The notes beneath the pieces are model-generated. The model was not told the DNA's origin and made no database searches. It saw nothing but the letters and a program-made list of their open reading frames with translations. DNA of 64,000 nucleotides from Ligilactobacillus ubinensis. Lineage in GTDB: Bacteria > Bacillota > Bacilli > Lactobacillales > Lactobacillaceae. The stretch covers positions 1 through 64,000 of the forward strand of contig NZ_JAIULA010000007.1 of assembly GCF_024160875.1 (NCBI RefSeq). The letters are read 5' to 3'. The position numbers were made by a program, and so were the translations under genes. This document shows positions 46,698 through 56,153 of this stretch, one piece after another; within the stretch, counting starts at the first letter, position 1, and each line of letters opens with the position of its first letter.

Positions 46698-48773
46698 TTA
46701 GTTTTCAGTTTTAAAGTTATCAGCAGTCTTTTTAAGGTCTTCTGCAGTAGTTTGTAATTCGGCTACGTGAGTAGTAAATTCCTCCATTGTTGCTAAAACT
46801 TCTTCAGAGTTGGCAGATACTTCCTCTGTTCCGGCTGAATTTTCTTCAGTTGAAGCTGAGATGTTTTCCAAATTTTCCAAAACAGAACTTTGAACATTAG
46901 CTATTTGTTTGCTAGCAGCTTCTATTTCTTGAATGTCCTGGTTTAGTTGCTTATTCAATTGGTAGACATCTTTCGATGAAGTGATTGCTTGCGTGATTAA
47001 TTTGCTTTGTTTCTCACCACCAGCGACAGAAGAAGAGGTTCTTTGGACCATTTCTTCAGAATCAGTCCGGATTTTTTCAACAATTTCACCAATCTCTTTA
47101 GTTGAATCTTTTGTTTTATCGGATAATTTGCGAATCTCAGTTGCAACGACGGCAAAACCTTTACCGGCTTCTCCAGCACTTGCAGCCTCAATCGAAGCGT
47201 TTAAAGCCAAAAGATTAGTTTGGCGAGAAATGTCATTAATAACATTAATAATTTTACTAATATTTTGAACCTGGTTGTTTAATTGTTCCATACTGTGCAT
47301 AAGTTCTTCCATTTTACCAAGCTCATATTTCCAATTAGATTCTACTTCCCCAGAAATTTCAATATTTTGCTGATTCATATCACCAGAATGAGCAGAACGA
47401 GCTGTCATTTTTTCAACTTCTACACGTAAATTATTAATAATTTTTGATAAGTTCTTTAGTTGGGAAACACTACTTGCTGTTTCTTCAGCTTGAGAACTAG
47501 TAACTTCTGCGATTCCAGTAATTGTCTGAGCGACTTCTTCGGTTGCTTTATCAGTTTGTTTAGAGAGCTGGAGTAGTGATTCAGAACGTTGAGCAACAGT
47601 ATTACTACCATTTTTTACATCTGCAAGTAAAGCAACAACCGAATCTACCATTTTGTTGTAGCGATAGGCAATTTGATTAAATTCTTGTCCATCTTTTTCA
47701 GGTGCTGCCATTTTTTGCCCAACACGTGAAATATTCATTAATAATGCTGGAGAATAGTGTTCTTTAACTGGTTGGATTTTTTCAAAGTGACCATCACCAG
47801 CTTTTTCAAAACGTGCAATAAATACTTTTGCTGTTGAACGTAATGAACGTCCAAAGTAAACGCTAAGTAAGAAAACAATAAAAATCATAAACAATGCTAC
47901 AATTACGGAAATAATAATAAGTGCATGTAATTCAGTGTTGGAGTCGTTGTGTTCGACTACAGCAAAGGCCCAAGTTATACTGTTTGAACTCGTGCCACGA
48001 TTATAGTATATCTCGCCAATATTACTATCGTTTATATGCAAGGTACCAGAATTCTTTTTGGCAGCAGCTATTTTTTTAAATATCTCTTTTGATTTGATGC
48101 TTTGTCCTGCTTTAAAGGTATAATTTTTAGATTTACCTTGCGAAACAATAACAGTTCCATCTTTTGAAACCAAAGTAACGCTACCAGTACGTCCTATTTT
48201 TAATACAGAGACAGTTTTTGCAACATTTGCATATGAAACATCTATACCAATAACACCAACCTGGCCACTGCTATTTTTAACCATGATTGAAGCTGTGGTA
48301 ACCATTTGTCCAGAACCTGCATCTTTATAAGGTGTAGTCCATACAACTTTTCCGGGAGATGCTATAGCTTTTTTGTACCAAGGCCGAGTGCGAGGATCAT
48401 AGCCTTTAGGTAAAGTAGTAAAGGTAATCATTTCACCTTGAGAGGAGCCAAACTCCAACTGTTTAATTTGCGAATTCCCAATTTTGGTCATTTTTAAATA
48501 GTTTCTAATTTTAGTTGAATTAAAAGTTTGGCCATCAAACAATGACGTTGCAGCTAGATTTTTTAACGCAGATTCTGTTGAATTACGCAGATTGGCTCTA
48601 TCTGACATGACCGCAGAAGTAGCACTTTGTTGGCTTAATAAATTACGCTTTGTTAGTAAATCACTGGTTGTTATATATGAACTAACCAACATGACAACGA
48701 TTGTTAATAGAGTAATAGCAATTAGTAGGACGCTGACGTAGCCACCCATACTACGGCTTTTTTTCTTTTTCAT
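46698..48773 (-). CDS. Methyl-accepting chemotaxis protein, amino-acid-type dCache receptor
   Basis: A 691-residue chemoreceptor: N-terminal helix (about 12-34), outer dCache domain (about 36-275), second helix (about 285-308), linker and signalling domain with tip [19 protein letters not shown] near residue 515. In the dCache domain Tyr125, Arg130, Trp132, Tyr133, Tyr149, Asp151 and Asp178 follow the known amino-acid-binding pattern with exact spacing ([22 protein letters not shown]). It therefore probably senses one or more free amino acids. The signalling half is nearly the same as in the receptor at 37.3 kb, but the sensor domains differ. AAAGGGAG precedes the ATG. Confidence 0.94.
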   Translation of the reverse strand: MKKKKSRSMGGYVSVLLIAITLLTIVVMLVSSYITTSDLLTKRNLLSQQSATSAVMSDRANLRNSTESALKNLAATSLFDGQTFNSTKIRNYLKMTKIGNSQIKQLEFGSSQGEMITFTTLPKGYDPRTRPWYKKAIASPGKVVWTTPYKDAGSGQMVTTASIMVKNSSGQVGVIGIDVSYANVAKTVSVLKIGRTGSVTLVSKDGTVIVSQGKSKNYTFKAGQSIKSKEIFKKIAAAKKNSGTLHINDSNIGEIYYNRGTSSNSITWAFAVVEHNDSNTELHALIIISVIVALFMIFIVFLLSVYFGRSLRSTAKVFIARFEKAGDGHFEKIQPVKEHYSPALLMNISRVGQKMAAPEKDGQEFNQIAYRYNKMVDSVVALLADVKNGSNTVAQRSESLLQLSKQTDKATEEVAQTITGIAEVTSSQAEETASSVSQLKNLSKIINNLRVEVEKMTARSAHSGDMNQQNIEISGEVESNWKYELGKMEELMHSMEQLNNQVQNISKIINVINDISRQTNLLALNASIEAASAGEAGKGFAVVATEIRKLSDKTKDSTKEIGEIVEKIRTDSEEMVQRTSSSVAGGEKQSKLITQAITSSKDVYQLNKQLNQDIQEIEAASKQIANVQSSVLENLENISASTEENSAGTEEVSANSEEVLATMEEFTTHVAELQTTAEDLKKTADNFKTEN

Positions 48774-48958
48774 AATATTTTTCTCTCCCTTTAAGCATTA
48801 AATAATTAAATGCAACAATAGAAACATTATCGACTGTTTTTTTAAATAGTTAAGGCTTTTGTTTTTGAATAATAAACTAGTTTTAAGCAGCAAAATTGCT
48901 TCGATAGGGTTTTCATTGCTATAATTAAAGTATTCTAAAAGACAAAGGAGGAGTTTAT

Positions 48959-49177
48959 ATGAGTTCAGAAAAAAAGTTTGAAAATACAAAAGACAAAGTA
49001 TTTGGTAAAGCAAAAGAAGTTGGGGGAAAAGTTACCAGAGATAAAGAACTTGAAAGCGAAGGAAAAGTGCAAAATGCTTTTGGCAAAGTCAAAGAAAAAA
49101 TTGATGATGCGAAGGATACTGCGAAAGGGGCTTTAAAAGAAGCTAAGGAAAAACTGGCAAAAAATGATAAGGAATAA
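48959..49177 (+). CDS. CsbD-family stress protein
   Basis: A 72-residue, highly charged, helical protein with imperfect repeats (GKAKEVGGKVTRDKELESEGK, AFGKVKEKIDDAK, broken for length). This is the CsbD pattern; in Bacillus csbD belongs to the general stress regulon. Its biochemical role is unknown. AAGGAGGAG is a strong ribosome site 17-9 bases before the ATG. Single gene with its own terminator. Confidence 0.9.
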   Translation: MSSEKKFENTKDKVFGKAKEVGGKVTRDKELESEGKVQNAFGKVKEKIDDAKDTAKGALKEAKEKLAKNDKE

Positions 49178-49188
49178 TATCAAACGAC

Positions 49189-49240
49189 AAACCTCTTAAT
49201 TCTATTGTGAAAATTCAACAAATAGAATTAAGAGGTTTTT
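49189..49240. terminator. Bidirectional terminator
   Basis: AACCTCTTAATTCTATT pairs with AATAGAATTAAGAGGTT around a 14-base loop, between the convergent csbD-like and LysR genes. Confidence 0.9.
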
Positions 49241-49273
49241 GAATAAAAAACTATGTAGGAGTTAAGTGACAGC

Positions 49274-50200
49274 TTAGTTATTAATAATGTTAAACCCATA
49301 ATTTTGGATATGTTGTTTTAACAGTTTTAAGTAAAGTGTGGCAGTTGTACTTAGTTCGATTTTTTTGTGCTTTAAGTAACCCAAAGTCATGCTATCTTTC
49401 ACATTTAATGGAATAGCGACAATTTTTTCATCATTTAATTCACTACTTATGATACCTGAACTAATAGTGTAACCATTTAATCCCACCATTAGATTAAAAA
49501 TAGTTGCACGATCACTAATTTGAATTGATTTTTTGTGTTCTAATGTACTTAAAATTTCTTCTGAAAAATAAAAGGAATTAGTATCTCCTTGTTCGTATGA
49601 GAGATAAGTATAGTCTTCGAGGTCAGAAAGTGTAAGTTGCTTTTTTTGTGTTAGTGGATTATCACGACCAACAAAAACATGAGGTTTTGCAATAAATAAA
49701 GGAATAAATTCCAGATTTTTTTCCGCAATAAGCCGAGTTAAAACGGTTCTATTAAAATCATTTGTATAGATGATGCCCAACTCACTGCGAAAGGTTTGAA
49801 TATCATTCAAAACATTTTCTGTTTGTGTTTCACGCAAGGTGAAGTTATATTCATCTTCACCAATTCTTTTAACCAACTCAACAAAAGCATGAACAACAAA
49901 AGCGTAATGTTGACCAGAAACACTGAAAATTTTTTTTCGGATGATATCTTTACCAAAACGTTCATCTAATAGATTAACTTGATCTAAAATGCCTCTTGAA
50001 TAGTTAATGAATTCACGACCTTCATCTGTCAAAGTAATGCCTAACTTACTTCGATAAAAAAGTTGGATTTTATATTCTTTTTCTAGTTCTTTCATTGCTT
50101 GTGAAAGAGAGGGTTGGCTGATAAATAACTGCTTAGCAGCTTCATTAATTGAACCTGTTTCAGCTATTTTTTCCAGATAGTGTAATTGCTGGATGCGCAT
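49274..50200 (-). CDS. LysR-family regulator, probable methionine or cysteine control
   Basis: A 308-residue LysR regulator. The N-terminal helix-turn-helix reads IAETGSINEAAKQLFISQPSLSQAMKELEKEY (broken for length; residues 12-44), followed by a periplasmic-binding-protein-like effector domain. AAAGGAG precedes the ATG. It is divergent from a MetE-like gene 120 bases away, and LysR regulators usually control the adjacent divergent gene. By family resemblance it is near CysB/CmbR/MetR-like proteins of lactic acid bacteria, so O-acetylserine, O-acetylhomoserine or homocysteine may be the effector; that is inference. Confidence 0.87.
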   Translation of the reverse strand: MRIQQLHYLEKIAETGSINEAAKQLFISQPSLSQAMKELEKEYKIQLFYRSKLGITLTDEGREFINYSRGILDQVNLLDERFGKDIIRKKIFSVSGQHYAFVVHAFVELVKRIGEDEYNFTLRETQTENVLNDIQTFRSELGIIYTNDFNRTVLTRLIAEKNLEFIPLFIAKPHVFVGRDNPLTQKKQLTLSDLEDYTYLSYEQGDTNSFYFSEEILSTLEHKKSIQISDRATIFNLMVGLNGYTISSGIISSELNDEKIVAIPLNVKDSMTLGYLKHKKIELSTTATLYLKLLKQHIQNYGFNIINN

Positions 50201-50219
50201 AATTTATCTCCTTTACGTT

Positions 50220-50234
50220 ATAGGTAATACCTAT
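50220..50234. promoter_or_regulatory. LysR-type operator palindrome
   Basis: ATAGGTA-A-TACCTAT is a perfect 15-bp dyad with a T-N11-A core, as LysR regulators bind. It lies 20 bases before the LysR start and about 90 before the MetE-like gene. Confidence 0.55.
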
Positions 50235-50320
50235 TATATCACTAAATTAAAAAGTATTATCTAATATAAACTAGATTTGTTACACTGTATTCAAGTTAAA
50301 TTTTTAGGAGGAAATTATAG

Positions 50321-51484
50321 ATGACTGTAGACAGATTTCAATTAGTAGGTTCATTATTACGTTCACCAGAATTATTAGAGTATAAAAATAAAATTGAAGA
50401 ACGAGATGATATTAAATATCCATTTTATGATGATTTTAAAGGTTATCAGGAAACGGAAACAACCGCAATTACCAAGATTATCAACGATCAATTAGAACAT
50501 GGAATCAGTGTCATAACAGATGGAGAATATTCCAAATCAATGTGGCATCTTGATTTTATTTGGGGATTTTCTGGTATCGAACGTTACATTACGGATCATG
50601 GCTATACGTTTGAGGATTTAGACGGCGGTCATTTTGAAACACGGAAAGATATTGGTATTCGAATCACAGCGCCTTTATCAGGAAAAAAGCATCATTTTAT
50701 TGATATTTTTAAAGAAGTACAGGCACAAGCAAACAATCAACCAGTTAAAACAACTGTTTGGGGAGCAGCGCATGCGATAACAGAGCTAACTGTTTTTGAT
50801 AAATTGTATGGAAAAGGGCAGATTTATGCAACAAAAGATGAATTGAAAGCCGGCGTTCTTACAGCTTATAAGGAGTTTTTAGATGATTATGTTGCTGCCG
50901 GGGGAAAAATCATTCAATTTGATGATTGCTTATGGGAACTTTTTGCAGATGATAATAAACAAAGTTTTTTTGCAGACGGTAATGATAAACTTGAAGATTT
51001 AGCTGATGAGTTTATTGCTATTAATAATGAAGTAATTGATTATGGACATGAATTAGGTTTGAAGGTTTGGACGCACAATTGTCGTGGAAACTATGAAAGC
51101 CGGCATGCAGCAGGAGGCTCTTATAAAGCAATTGCTGAAAAGTTCTTGCGTGATCAGCATTATGATCGCTTTTTCTTAGAATGGGATGATGAACGTGCTG
51201 GTGATATTTCAGCACTTGAGGTCTTACGAGATAAAGCTAATGTAGAAGTGGTACTTGGATTGCTTTCAAGTAAAACTAATACGCTTGATAACGAAAAAAG
51301 GGTATATGATTTACTAGATAAAGCAAGTAAAATTATTCCAAAGGAGCGGTTGTATCTATCACATCAATGTGGATTTGCTTCATGTGATTCTGGAAATGAA
51401 TTAACAATTGAACAACAGTGGGCAAAAATTGAACAAGGGCAAAAAATTGCGAAAGATTTTTGGAGTACAGTAGTTGTTAAATAA
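50321..51484 (+). CDS. MetE C-terminal-like (YxjG/YxjH) methyltransferase
   Basis: A 387-residue TIM-barrel protein equivalent to the C-terminal half of cobalamin-independent methionine synthase. It begins VDRFQLVGSLLRSPELL, has ITDGEYSKSMWHLDFIWGF near residue 70, WTHNCRGNYESR near 247 (His and Cys zinc ligands) and LSHQCGFASCDSG near 347 (third ligand Cys). Proteins of this kind methylate homocysteine using an unsettled donor. TAGGAGGAAA precedes the ATG. It is divergent from the LysR gene and probably regulated by it. A terminator follows. Confidence 0.88.
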   Translation: MTVDRFQLVGSLLRSPELLEYKNKIEERDDIKYPFYDDFKGYQETETTAITKIINDQLEHGISVITDGEYSKSMWHLDFIWGFSGIERYITDHGYTFEDLDGGHFETRKDIGIRITAPLSGKKHHFIDIFKEVQAQANNQPVKTTVWGAAHAITELTVFDKLYGKGQIYATKDELKAGVLTAYKEFLDDYVAAGGKIIQFDDCLWELFADDNKQSFFADGNDKLEDLADEFIAINNEVIDYGHELGLKVWTHNCRGNYESRHAAGGSYKAIAEKFLRDQHYDRFFLEWDDERAGDISALEVLRDKANVEVVLGLLSSKTNTLDNEKRVYDLLDKASKIIPKERLYLSHQCGFASCDSGNELTIEQQWAKIEQGQKIAKDFWSTVVVK

Positions 51485-51552
51485 TAGAATGATAGTTTGA
51501 GCTATAAAGTAATACCTATAAAGAAGCTAAGATTAATTCTGAATATAAATTA

Positions 51553-51610
51553 TAAGAACTGGATCATAATGGAATGAAAGACTTCCATTATAATCCAGTT
51601 CTTATTTTTA
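51553..51610. terminator. Terminator after the MetE-like gene
   Basis: A long stem, TAAGAACTGGATCATAATGG with its complement apart from a mismatch, encloses TGAAAGAC and is followed by T-rich sequence. Confidence 0.92.
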
Positions 51611-51692
51611 TTACGAGATTGTATTTTCTTTTAAAACTAACTTTTTCCAAACTTACTCTTACGATTAGTCAAGAGCTTTTATAATAAAATCT

Positions 51693-52862
51693 TTAATTGC
51701 GTATATTGATAGATACTACAGTTTCATTACGAGTATCAACCAAAGATTCAATTTGGTTAAATAAAGCTAATAACCAACCAAATGCAAGAAGAAAAGCAAT
51801 TATTTCAAAAGCAGTAAGCGAAAAATAACCGATAAAGCGGAATAAAATTTCAGCAACTACTAATGATAGCCCTACACCGTATGAAAGATATAAAAACTCA
51901 CGTGTAATATTGGGTAACAACCAACGAATACCTAGAATTAACATAAGAATAAAATAAATTAAAAAGAATGCGACTCTATCATGTAGCATATGAGATGAAG
52001 CATTGTTTGGGAAAACCCCGACTAAAGCCAAATTAATTGCTACTAGTGTTAGCAAAATACGTAGAATAAAAGTTCTCCATGTGTGATGGAAAACGGTATG
52101 CAAAACAACAAATAGATAATCAATTAAAGCAAGCATTAGGAGGGCAGACAAAATTAATGTAGCATTAAACTGCCAACCACCAGAAGCTTTGTTAGTCCCT
52201 AGAAAACTGAGGTTATGCTGCCACCAATAGCGATTTGTATTAACTGCCATTGAAATAACAACTCCGCTAATGATAACTAAGGTAAAGACCGTTGATAGAA
52301 TGCTCACATCAATGATTAACGCAAAATAAATCATTGATAGATTTACAAACATACAGAAAATAAATAAAATAACACTAGCGGTAAAACAATCAAATGTAGC
52401 ACCTTTGAATAAAATACCTAGCAACCACATGCAACCACTCAACAGTAAAATTAAAATTAGTGCAAAAGATGCAACAATTACTGGAAAATTACGCCAATAA
52501 ATGTTTTTAGCAAAAGTGTTATGTGGATTGTTTCTATCTAAGATGAAAAAAAACATGAAAAAAAGTGTTCCTAAAAGGCCGCCGATGATGATAATGCTGG
52601 TTGCTAAGGAATAATTGCCAGTTAGTTTGACTGAATACATCTTTTCCCAGTTGCAATAAATATAGTAACCTAAACTTGTTAAAAAAGTAATTAATAGTAT
52701 CCAAAGTCGAAATTTTTTTTGTAGAAAATCTGAATTTGAATCTTTAAATTGAACTAATAATTCACCCCTCCGAATACTGAGAACTGCTGTTTTTTTATTT
52801 TCTAGTTGAAGCTTATTAGAAATATCAGCAGGAATATTCAATTGAAAATCTTTATTTTTCAT
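51693..52862 (-). CDS. DUF998-type membrane protein with AbrB-like N-terminal domain
   Basis: A 389-residue protein. Residues 1-45 (MKNKDFQLNIPADISNKL, then a strand-rich segment with VLSIRRGELLVQFK) look like the swapped-hairpin AbrB/SpoVT fold. After them come two N-terminal helices and a block of eight or more helices with GWQFNATLILSALLM, HMLHDRVAFFLIYFILM, typical of DUF998 membrane proteins. The family has no established function. A fusion of a DNA-binding-like module to a membrane protein would be unusual but has been annotated in lactobacilli. Single gene; ribosome site GGAGGGGAAGA. Confidence 0.75.
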   Translation of the reverse strand: MKNKDFQLNIPADISNKLQLENKKTAVLSIRRGELLVQFKDSNSDFLQKKFRLWILLITFLTSLGYYIYCNWEKMYSVKLTGNYSLATSIIIIGGLLGTLFFMFFFILDRNNPHNTFAKNIYWRNFPVIVASFALILILLLSGCMWLLGILFKGATFDCFTASVILFIFCMFVNLSMIYFALIIDVSILSTVFTLVIISGVVISMAVNTNRYWWQHNLSFLGTNKASGGWQFNATLILSALLMLALIDYLFVVLHTVFHHTWRTFILRILLTLVAINLALVGVFPNNASSHMLHDRVAFFLIYFILMLILGIRWLLPNITREFLYLSYGVGLSLVVAEILFRFIGYFSLTAFEIIAFLLAFGWLLALFNQIESLVDTRNETVVSINIRN

Positions 52863-52949
52863 TCTTCCCCTCCATAGTAAAGCATTACTTCTATTATACC
52901 AAAATTAAAATAGATAGATAAAGAAGTTTGGGATTTTGTAAATACAACA

Positions 52950-52996
52950 AAAAACCTCTTTCAATAGTTAGTGTTAACTTGAAAGAAGTTTTTATA
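52950..52996 (-). terminator. Terminator of the hydrolase-sucrose phosphorylase operon
   Basis: AAAAACCTCTTTCAA pairs with TTGAAAGAAGTTTTT around a 14-base loop; on the minus strand it follows the last alpha/beta hydrolase. Confidence 0.8.
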
Positions 52997-53014
52997 TAAT
53001 ATTAGTAAAAATAG

Positions 53015-53893
53015 TTAATTTAAAATAGATTTTACAAAATCAGCAAAAGACTTTTCACCCGTACCCATTTTCACTACGGTAAAACCATGATATGAGTCAG
53101 GATAGCGGCATACAGTAACTCGAACAAAGGCTTCAGTTAGATGTTGTGCAAAATTTTCGGCTTCATCACGTAAGCTATCAAATTCGGCTGTATGAATTTC
53201 TGTTTCAGGGAAATTGCGTAATTCATCTTGTGTAGCTAAGATTGGAGAAATTAAACAATTACCTGTTAATTTTTGGGTGGAATCACTTAAATAAAATGAA
53301 TTCATTAAACGTGATTCTTCAACTGGTATTCCTTGACCGTTAGGGTAATTTTTTTTAGCAGCATCAGTATCCAAATCAAGTACTGGGAAATCCAGTAAAA
53401 GTTTATCAGCTAGTTTAAGTTGCTTTCTTTTAGCAAGCAACTGCGTTGTAACGGCCAGATTGCCACCAGAGCTATGTCCCATAACAACTAGCTTTTGTCC
53501 TATAGAACTAAAGTCTTTATAGTGTTCTTGAACATAGCTAAAAGCTGCAAATGAAGCATTGACGGCAGAAGGAAATGGATGTTCAGGAGCTAAAGGATAG
53601 TCAACATCAATTACTGTGTAATTAGTAGCAAAAACGAGTGATTTTACAAAAGCATGATCATGTCTAGTCCAATGATGCATAAAGCCGGAGCCGCGAAAGT
53701 TCAAAATGACACCTTGGCTTGGCAGATAGGCGGGCTTATAAACCAAAAGAGCGACAGGATCTTGATTTGAAACATTAACAATTACCTTAGTTTGAGTTAA
53801 ATTTGTTTGCTGTTGTTCTGGTAGTGGAAATACTTGTGAATCATTACGTTCACGAAGTTTTTTAGCTTGTGCTAGTAATTCTTCTTTACTCAT
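53015..53893 (-). CDS. Alpha/beta hydrolase, HSL/acetyl esterase-like
   Basis: A 292-residue esterase. ILNFRGSGFMHHWTRHDH marks the oxyanion-hole region and VMGHSSGGNLAVTTQLL the nucleophile elbow with Ser near residue 154. Asp in EFDSLRDEAE and His in DSYHGFTVV complete the triad. No signal peptide, so it is cytosolic. It is the fourth gene of an operon with another hydrolase, sucrose phosphorylase and an esterase; seven bases separate it from the preceding gene. It probably removes short acyl groups from an imported sugar ester, an inference from context. Confidence 0.87.
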   Translation of the reverse strand: MSKEELLAQAKKLRERNDSQVFPLPEQQQTNLTQTKVIVNVSNQDPVALLVYKPAYLPSQGVILNFRGSGFMHHWTRHDHAFVKSLVFATNYTVIDVDYPLAPEHPFPSAVNASFAAFSYVQEHYKDFSSIGQKLVVMGHSSGGNLAVTTQLLAKRKQLKLADKLLLDFPVLDLDTDAAKKNYPNGQGIPVEESRLMNSFYLSDSTQKLTGNCLISPILATQDELRNFPETEIHTAEFDSLRDEAENFAQHLTEAFVRVTVCRYPDSYHGFTVVKMGTGEKSFADFVKSILN

Positions 53894-53899
53894 AATAGG

Positions 53900-54688
53900 T
53901 TACCTCTTTTTTGAATGTTCTAGCCAGATAAAGGCTGCTTCCAATTGTTTATCCCAAAAATCCCAATCATGAATACCATCTTCTGCAATCCAAGTGTGAT
54001 TAGTTGTAATTTTTTTTGTAAGTAGATTACTAAAATCGACATTTTGTTTATACAAGGGATCTTGTTTACCACAAGTAGTATAGATCTTTAAAGGCCATTT
54101 TTTAGCATCATAGTTAGCTAAACTAGCGACTAACGACAAAGGTGGAGCTGTTAAGTCTTGATCATGAAAGACCAAATCAAAATCGGGCATGGCAAAAATA
54201 TCTCGTTTTTGATAAAAATCTGCAAGATCAACTACACCAGATAAAGAGATAATATGACTAAACTTCTCAGGTTGGTTTAATCCCCATTTTAAAGCGCCAT
54301 ATCCGCCCATAGAATTACCAATGACAACATTATCATTTCTATTTTCACTCAACGGAAATAATAAGCGCATGCGTTTAACAAGTTCATCGGTAATAAAGTC
54401 CCAATAGTTAGGGCCAAAAGTCATATTATTATAAAAACTGCGATTAACATCAGGCATGACAATTGCATAACCGTACTCAGTGGCATAGCGTTCTAAACCA
54501 GTCATTCGATACCAATCAGTAGCATCGCCAGAAAGTCCATGCAAAAGCCAAACTGTTTTTAAAGGTGTCTTATGGAGTGCTGCATAATCAACGCTGCCAT
54601 CGCTTTCTCTTTTTTCAGGTACAATAACATTTACTTCAGTCATTTTGTTTAAAGTATTAGAAAAGTAATGTAAATTTATAAAAGCCAT
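53900..54688 (-). CDS. Tributyrin-esterase-like alpha/beta hydrolase (EstA/esterase D type)
   Basis: A 262-residue hydrolase starting MAFINLHYFSNTLNKMTEVNV, as in the lactic acid bacterial EstA group. WLLHGLSGDATDWYR precedes the elbow VVIGNSMGGYGALKWGL with nucleophile Ser near residue 121; the last His is in WIAEDGIHDWDFWDK. Members cleave short-chain acyl esters. It overlaps neither neighbour, with one base between it and the sucrose phosphorylase stop, so it is tightly co-translated. ATG at 54688 fits the family start. Confidence 0.88.
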   Translation of the reverse strand: MAFINLHYFSNTLNKMTEVNVIVPEKRESDGSVDYAALHKTPLKTVWLLHGLSGDATDWYRMTGLERYATEYGYAIVMPDVNRSFYNNMTFGPNYWDFITDELVKRMRLLFPLSENRNDNVVIGNSMGGYGALKWGLNQPEKFSHIISLSGVVDLADFYQKRDIFAMPDFDLVFHDQDLTAPPLSLVASLANYDAKKWPLKIYTTCGKQDPLYKQNVDFSNLLTKKITTNHTWIAEDGIHDWDFWDKQLEAAFIWLEHSKKR

Positions 54689-54689
54689 A

Positions 54690-56153
54690 TTAATTCTCAC
54701 CCACTACTAAAATATTTTGTGATGTTTCATTTGTGATTTCGTTAATTGAAAAATGATAATTATTAAGACTAGCATGCAAAATAGCTTTGACACAACCAGC
54801 TTCATTTGAACGTACTATTTCTAATATGCCATCATCTAATAATTTTGCAGTTACTTTGCCCGTTAATTCAAAAGCGGCTGAAGTATTTCTATATTCTAAT
54901 AATTTTAGTAATTGTGCAACGACAGGTTTTTGTAAAGCTGAATTTATTTCAGCTTGGTCATAAAAATGTCGATTTATATCACGACCTTCTTTAGTTTCTT
55001 CAACTAAATCAATGTCGTTTTTACCAGCTAATAAACCAACATAATATATTTGAGGAATACCGGGGGCAAAAATCTGAATAGCTCGAGCTAATAAGTAGGC
55101 TGCGTCAGAATTACCAACTGCCGAATAAAATGTTGTATTTAACTGATAGATATCCAGATTGTGGTAGGCAGAACTTGAGTAAGCACGTTTAACATTTGCG
55201 CCTACTTCATAAAGACGATTAACCGTATAGTCAAGTTGTTCATCGCTCAAAATCCCCTTACCATCGACCACGCCGATTCCATCATGGGTATCTAACGTAG
55301 TGAATTGATGCATACTAGCTTGATTGAGCCATGAGACTAAAGCATCCCCTTGGTGTGAGTAAAGAGCGTGCAAAACAACAATTGGCAAGACAAAGTCGTA
55401 ACTAAAGTAACCTTTTTCAACAATCTTTTTATTATAACTATAGTGTTCATGAATTTCTGGCAACACGAGTGCATCTGCTTTATTGGCGGTATTTGCTATA
55501 TCTTCAAGTAATTGCCAAACTTCAGGTTCAACAAAAAAGTCACTAGTATCTAGTTTTTTAATTGCATATGCAAAAGCATCTAGGCGAACAATTTTAGCAC
55601 CATGCTGAATTAAATTAGAAACTTGATGATGGATAAAATCTTGGGCTGTTTTTTGTGTTACATCTAAATCAAGTTGCTTTTCGCCAAAAGTATTCCATAT
55701 TTTTTCGGTCTTACCATCTGCAAACATAATTTCTTGATAGGGGGCACGGTCTTTTCGCTTATAAATCAAATCAATATCAGCTTGAGTCGGACGATTTTTA
55801 GGCCAAAACTTTGACCAATTCAAAAACATATCTTTAAATTTAGAGTCTTGATGATATTTTACATAGTCTTGAAATTCACTTGAGTCAGGTGAAAGGTGAT
55901 TGACCATAAAATCAACCATCACATCTTTTTGAGCAGCAATCTTTTCAATGTCATTCCAACTTCCAAATGCTTCGTCAACTTCATAATCAATAGGTGCGAA
56001 GCCGGCATCACCACTAGAATGATAAAATGGCAGAATATGAACACCGCCAAATGCATTTTTTAAGGGGCCATTTAAGATATTTTCTAAGTCAGCTAGATTA
56101 GAACCTAGTCGATTAGGATAGGCAATTAAGATGGCTTTATTTTTAATTTTCAT
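54690..56153 (-). CDS. Sucrose phosphorylase, GH13_18
   Basis: A 487-residue glucosylating phosphorylase. It follows the Leuconostoc enzyme closely by eye: nucleophile Asp192 in VRLDAFAYAIKKLD, acid/base Glu233 in LPEIHEHYS, and Asp291 in LDTHDGIGVVD. It splits sucrose with phosphate into glucose 1-phosphate and fructose. The start overlaps the upstream hydrolase by four bases (ATGA). There is no sucrose PTS beside it; instead a GPH symporter lies across the divergent promoter, in keeping with a non-phosphorylated substrate. A sucrose 6'-phosphate phosphorylase is the main alternative. Confidence 0.92.
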   Translation of the reverse strand: MKIKNKAILIAYPNRLGSNLADLENILNGPLKNAFGGVHILPFYHSSGDAGFAPIDYEVDEAFGSWNDIEKIAAQKDVMVDFMVNHLSPDSSEFQDYVKYHQDSKFKDMFLNWSKFWPKNRPTQADIDLIYKRKDRAPYQEIMFADGKTEKIWNTFGEKQLDLDVTQKTAQDFIHHQVSNLIQHGAKIVRLDAFAYAIKKLDTSDFFVEPEVWQLLEDIANTANKADALVLPEIHEHYSYNKKIVEKGYFSYDFVLPIVVLHALYSHQGDALVSWLNQASMHQFTTLDTHDGIGVVDGKGILSDEQLDYTVNRLYEVGANVKRAYSSSAYHNLDIYQLNTTFYSAVGNSDAAYLLARAIQIFAPGIPQIYYVGLLAGKNDIDLVEETKEGRDINRHFYDQAEINSALQKPVVAQLLKLLEYRNTSAAFELTGKVTAKLLDDGILEIVRSNEAGCVKAILHASLNNYHFSINEITNETSQNILVVGEN

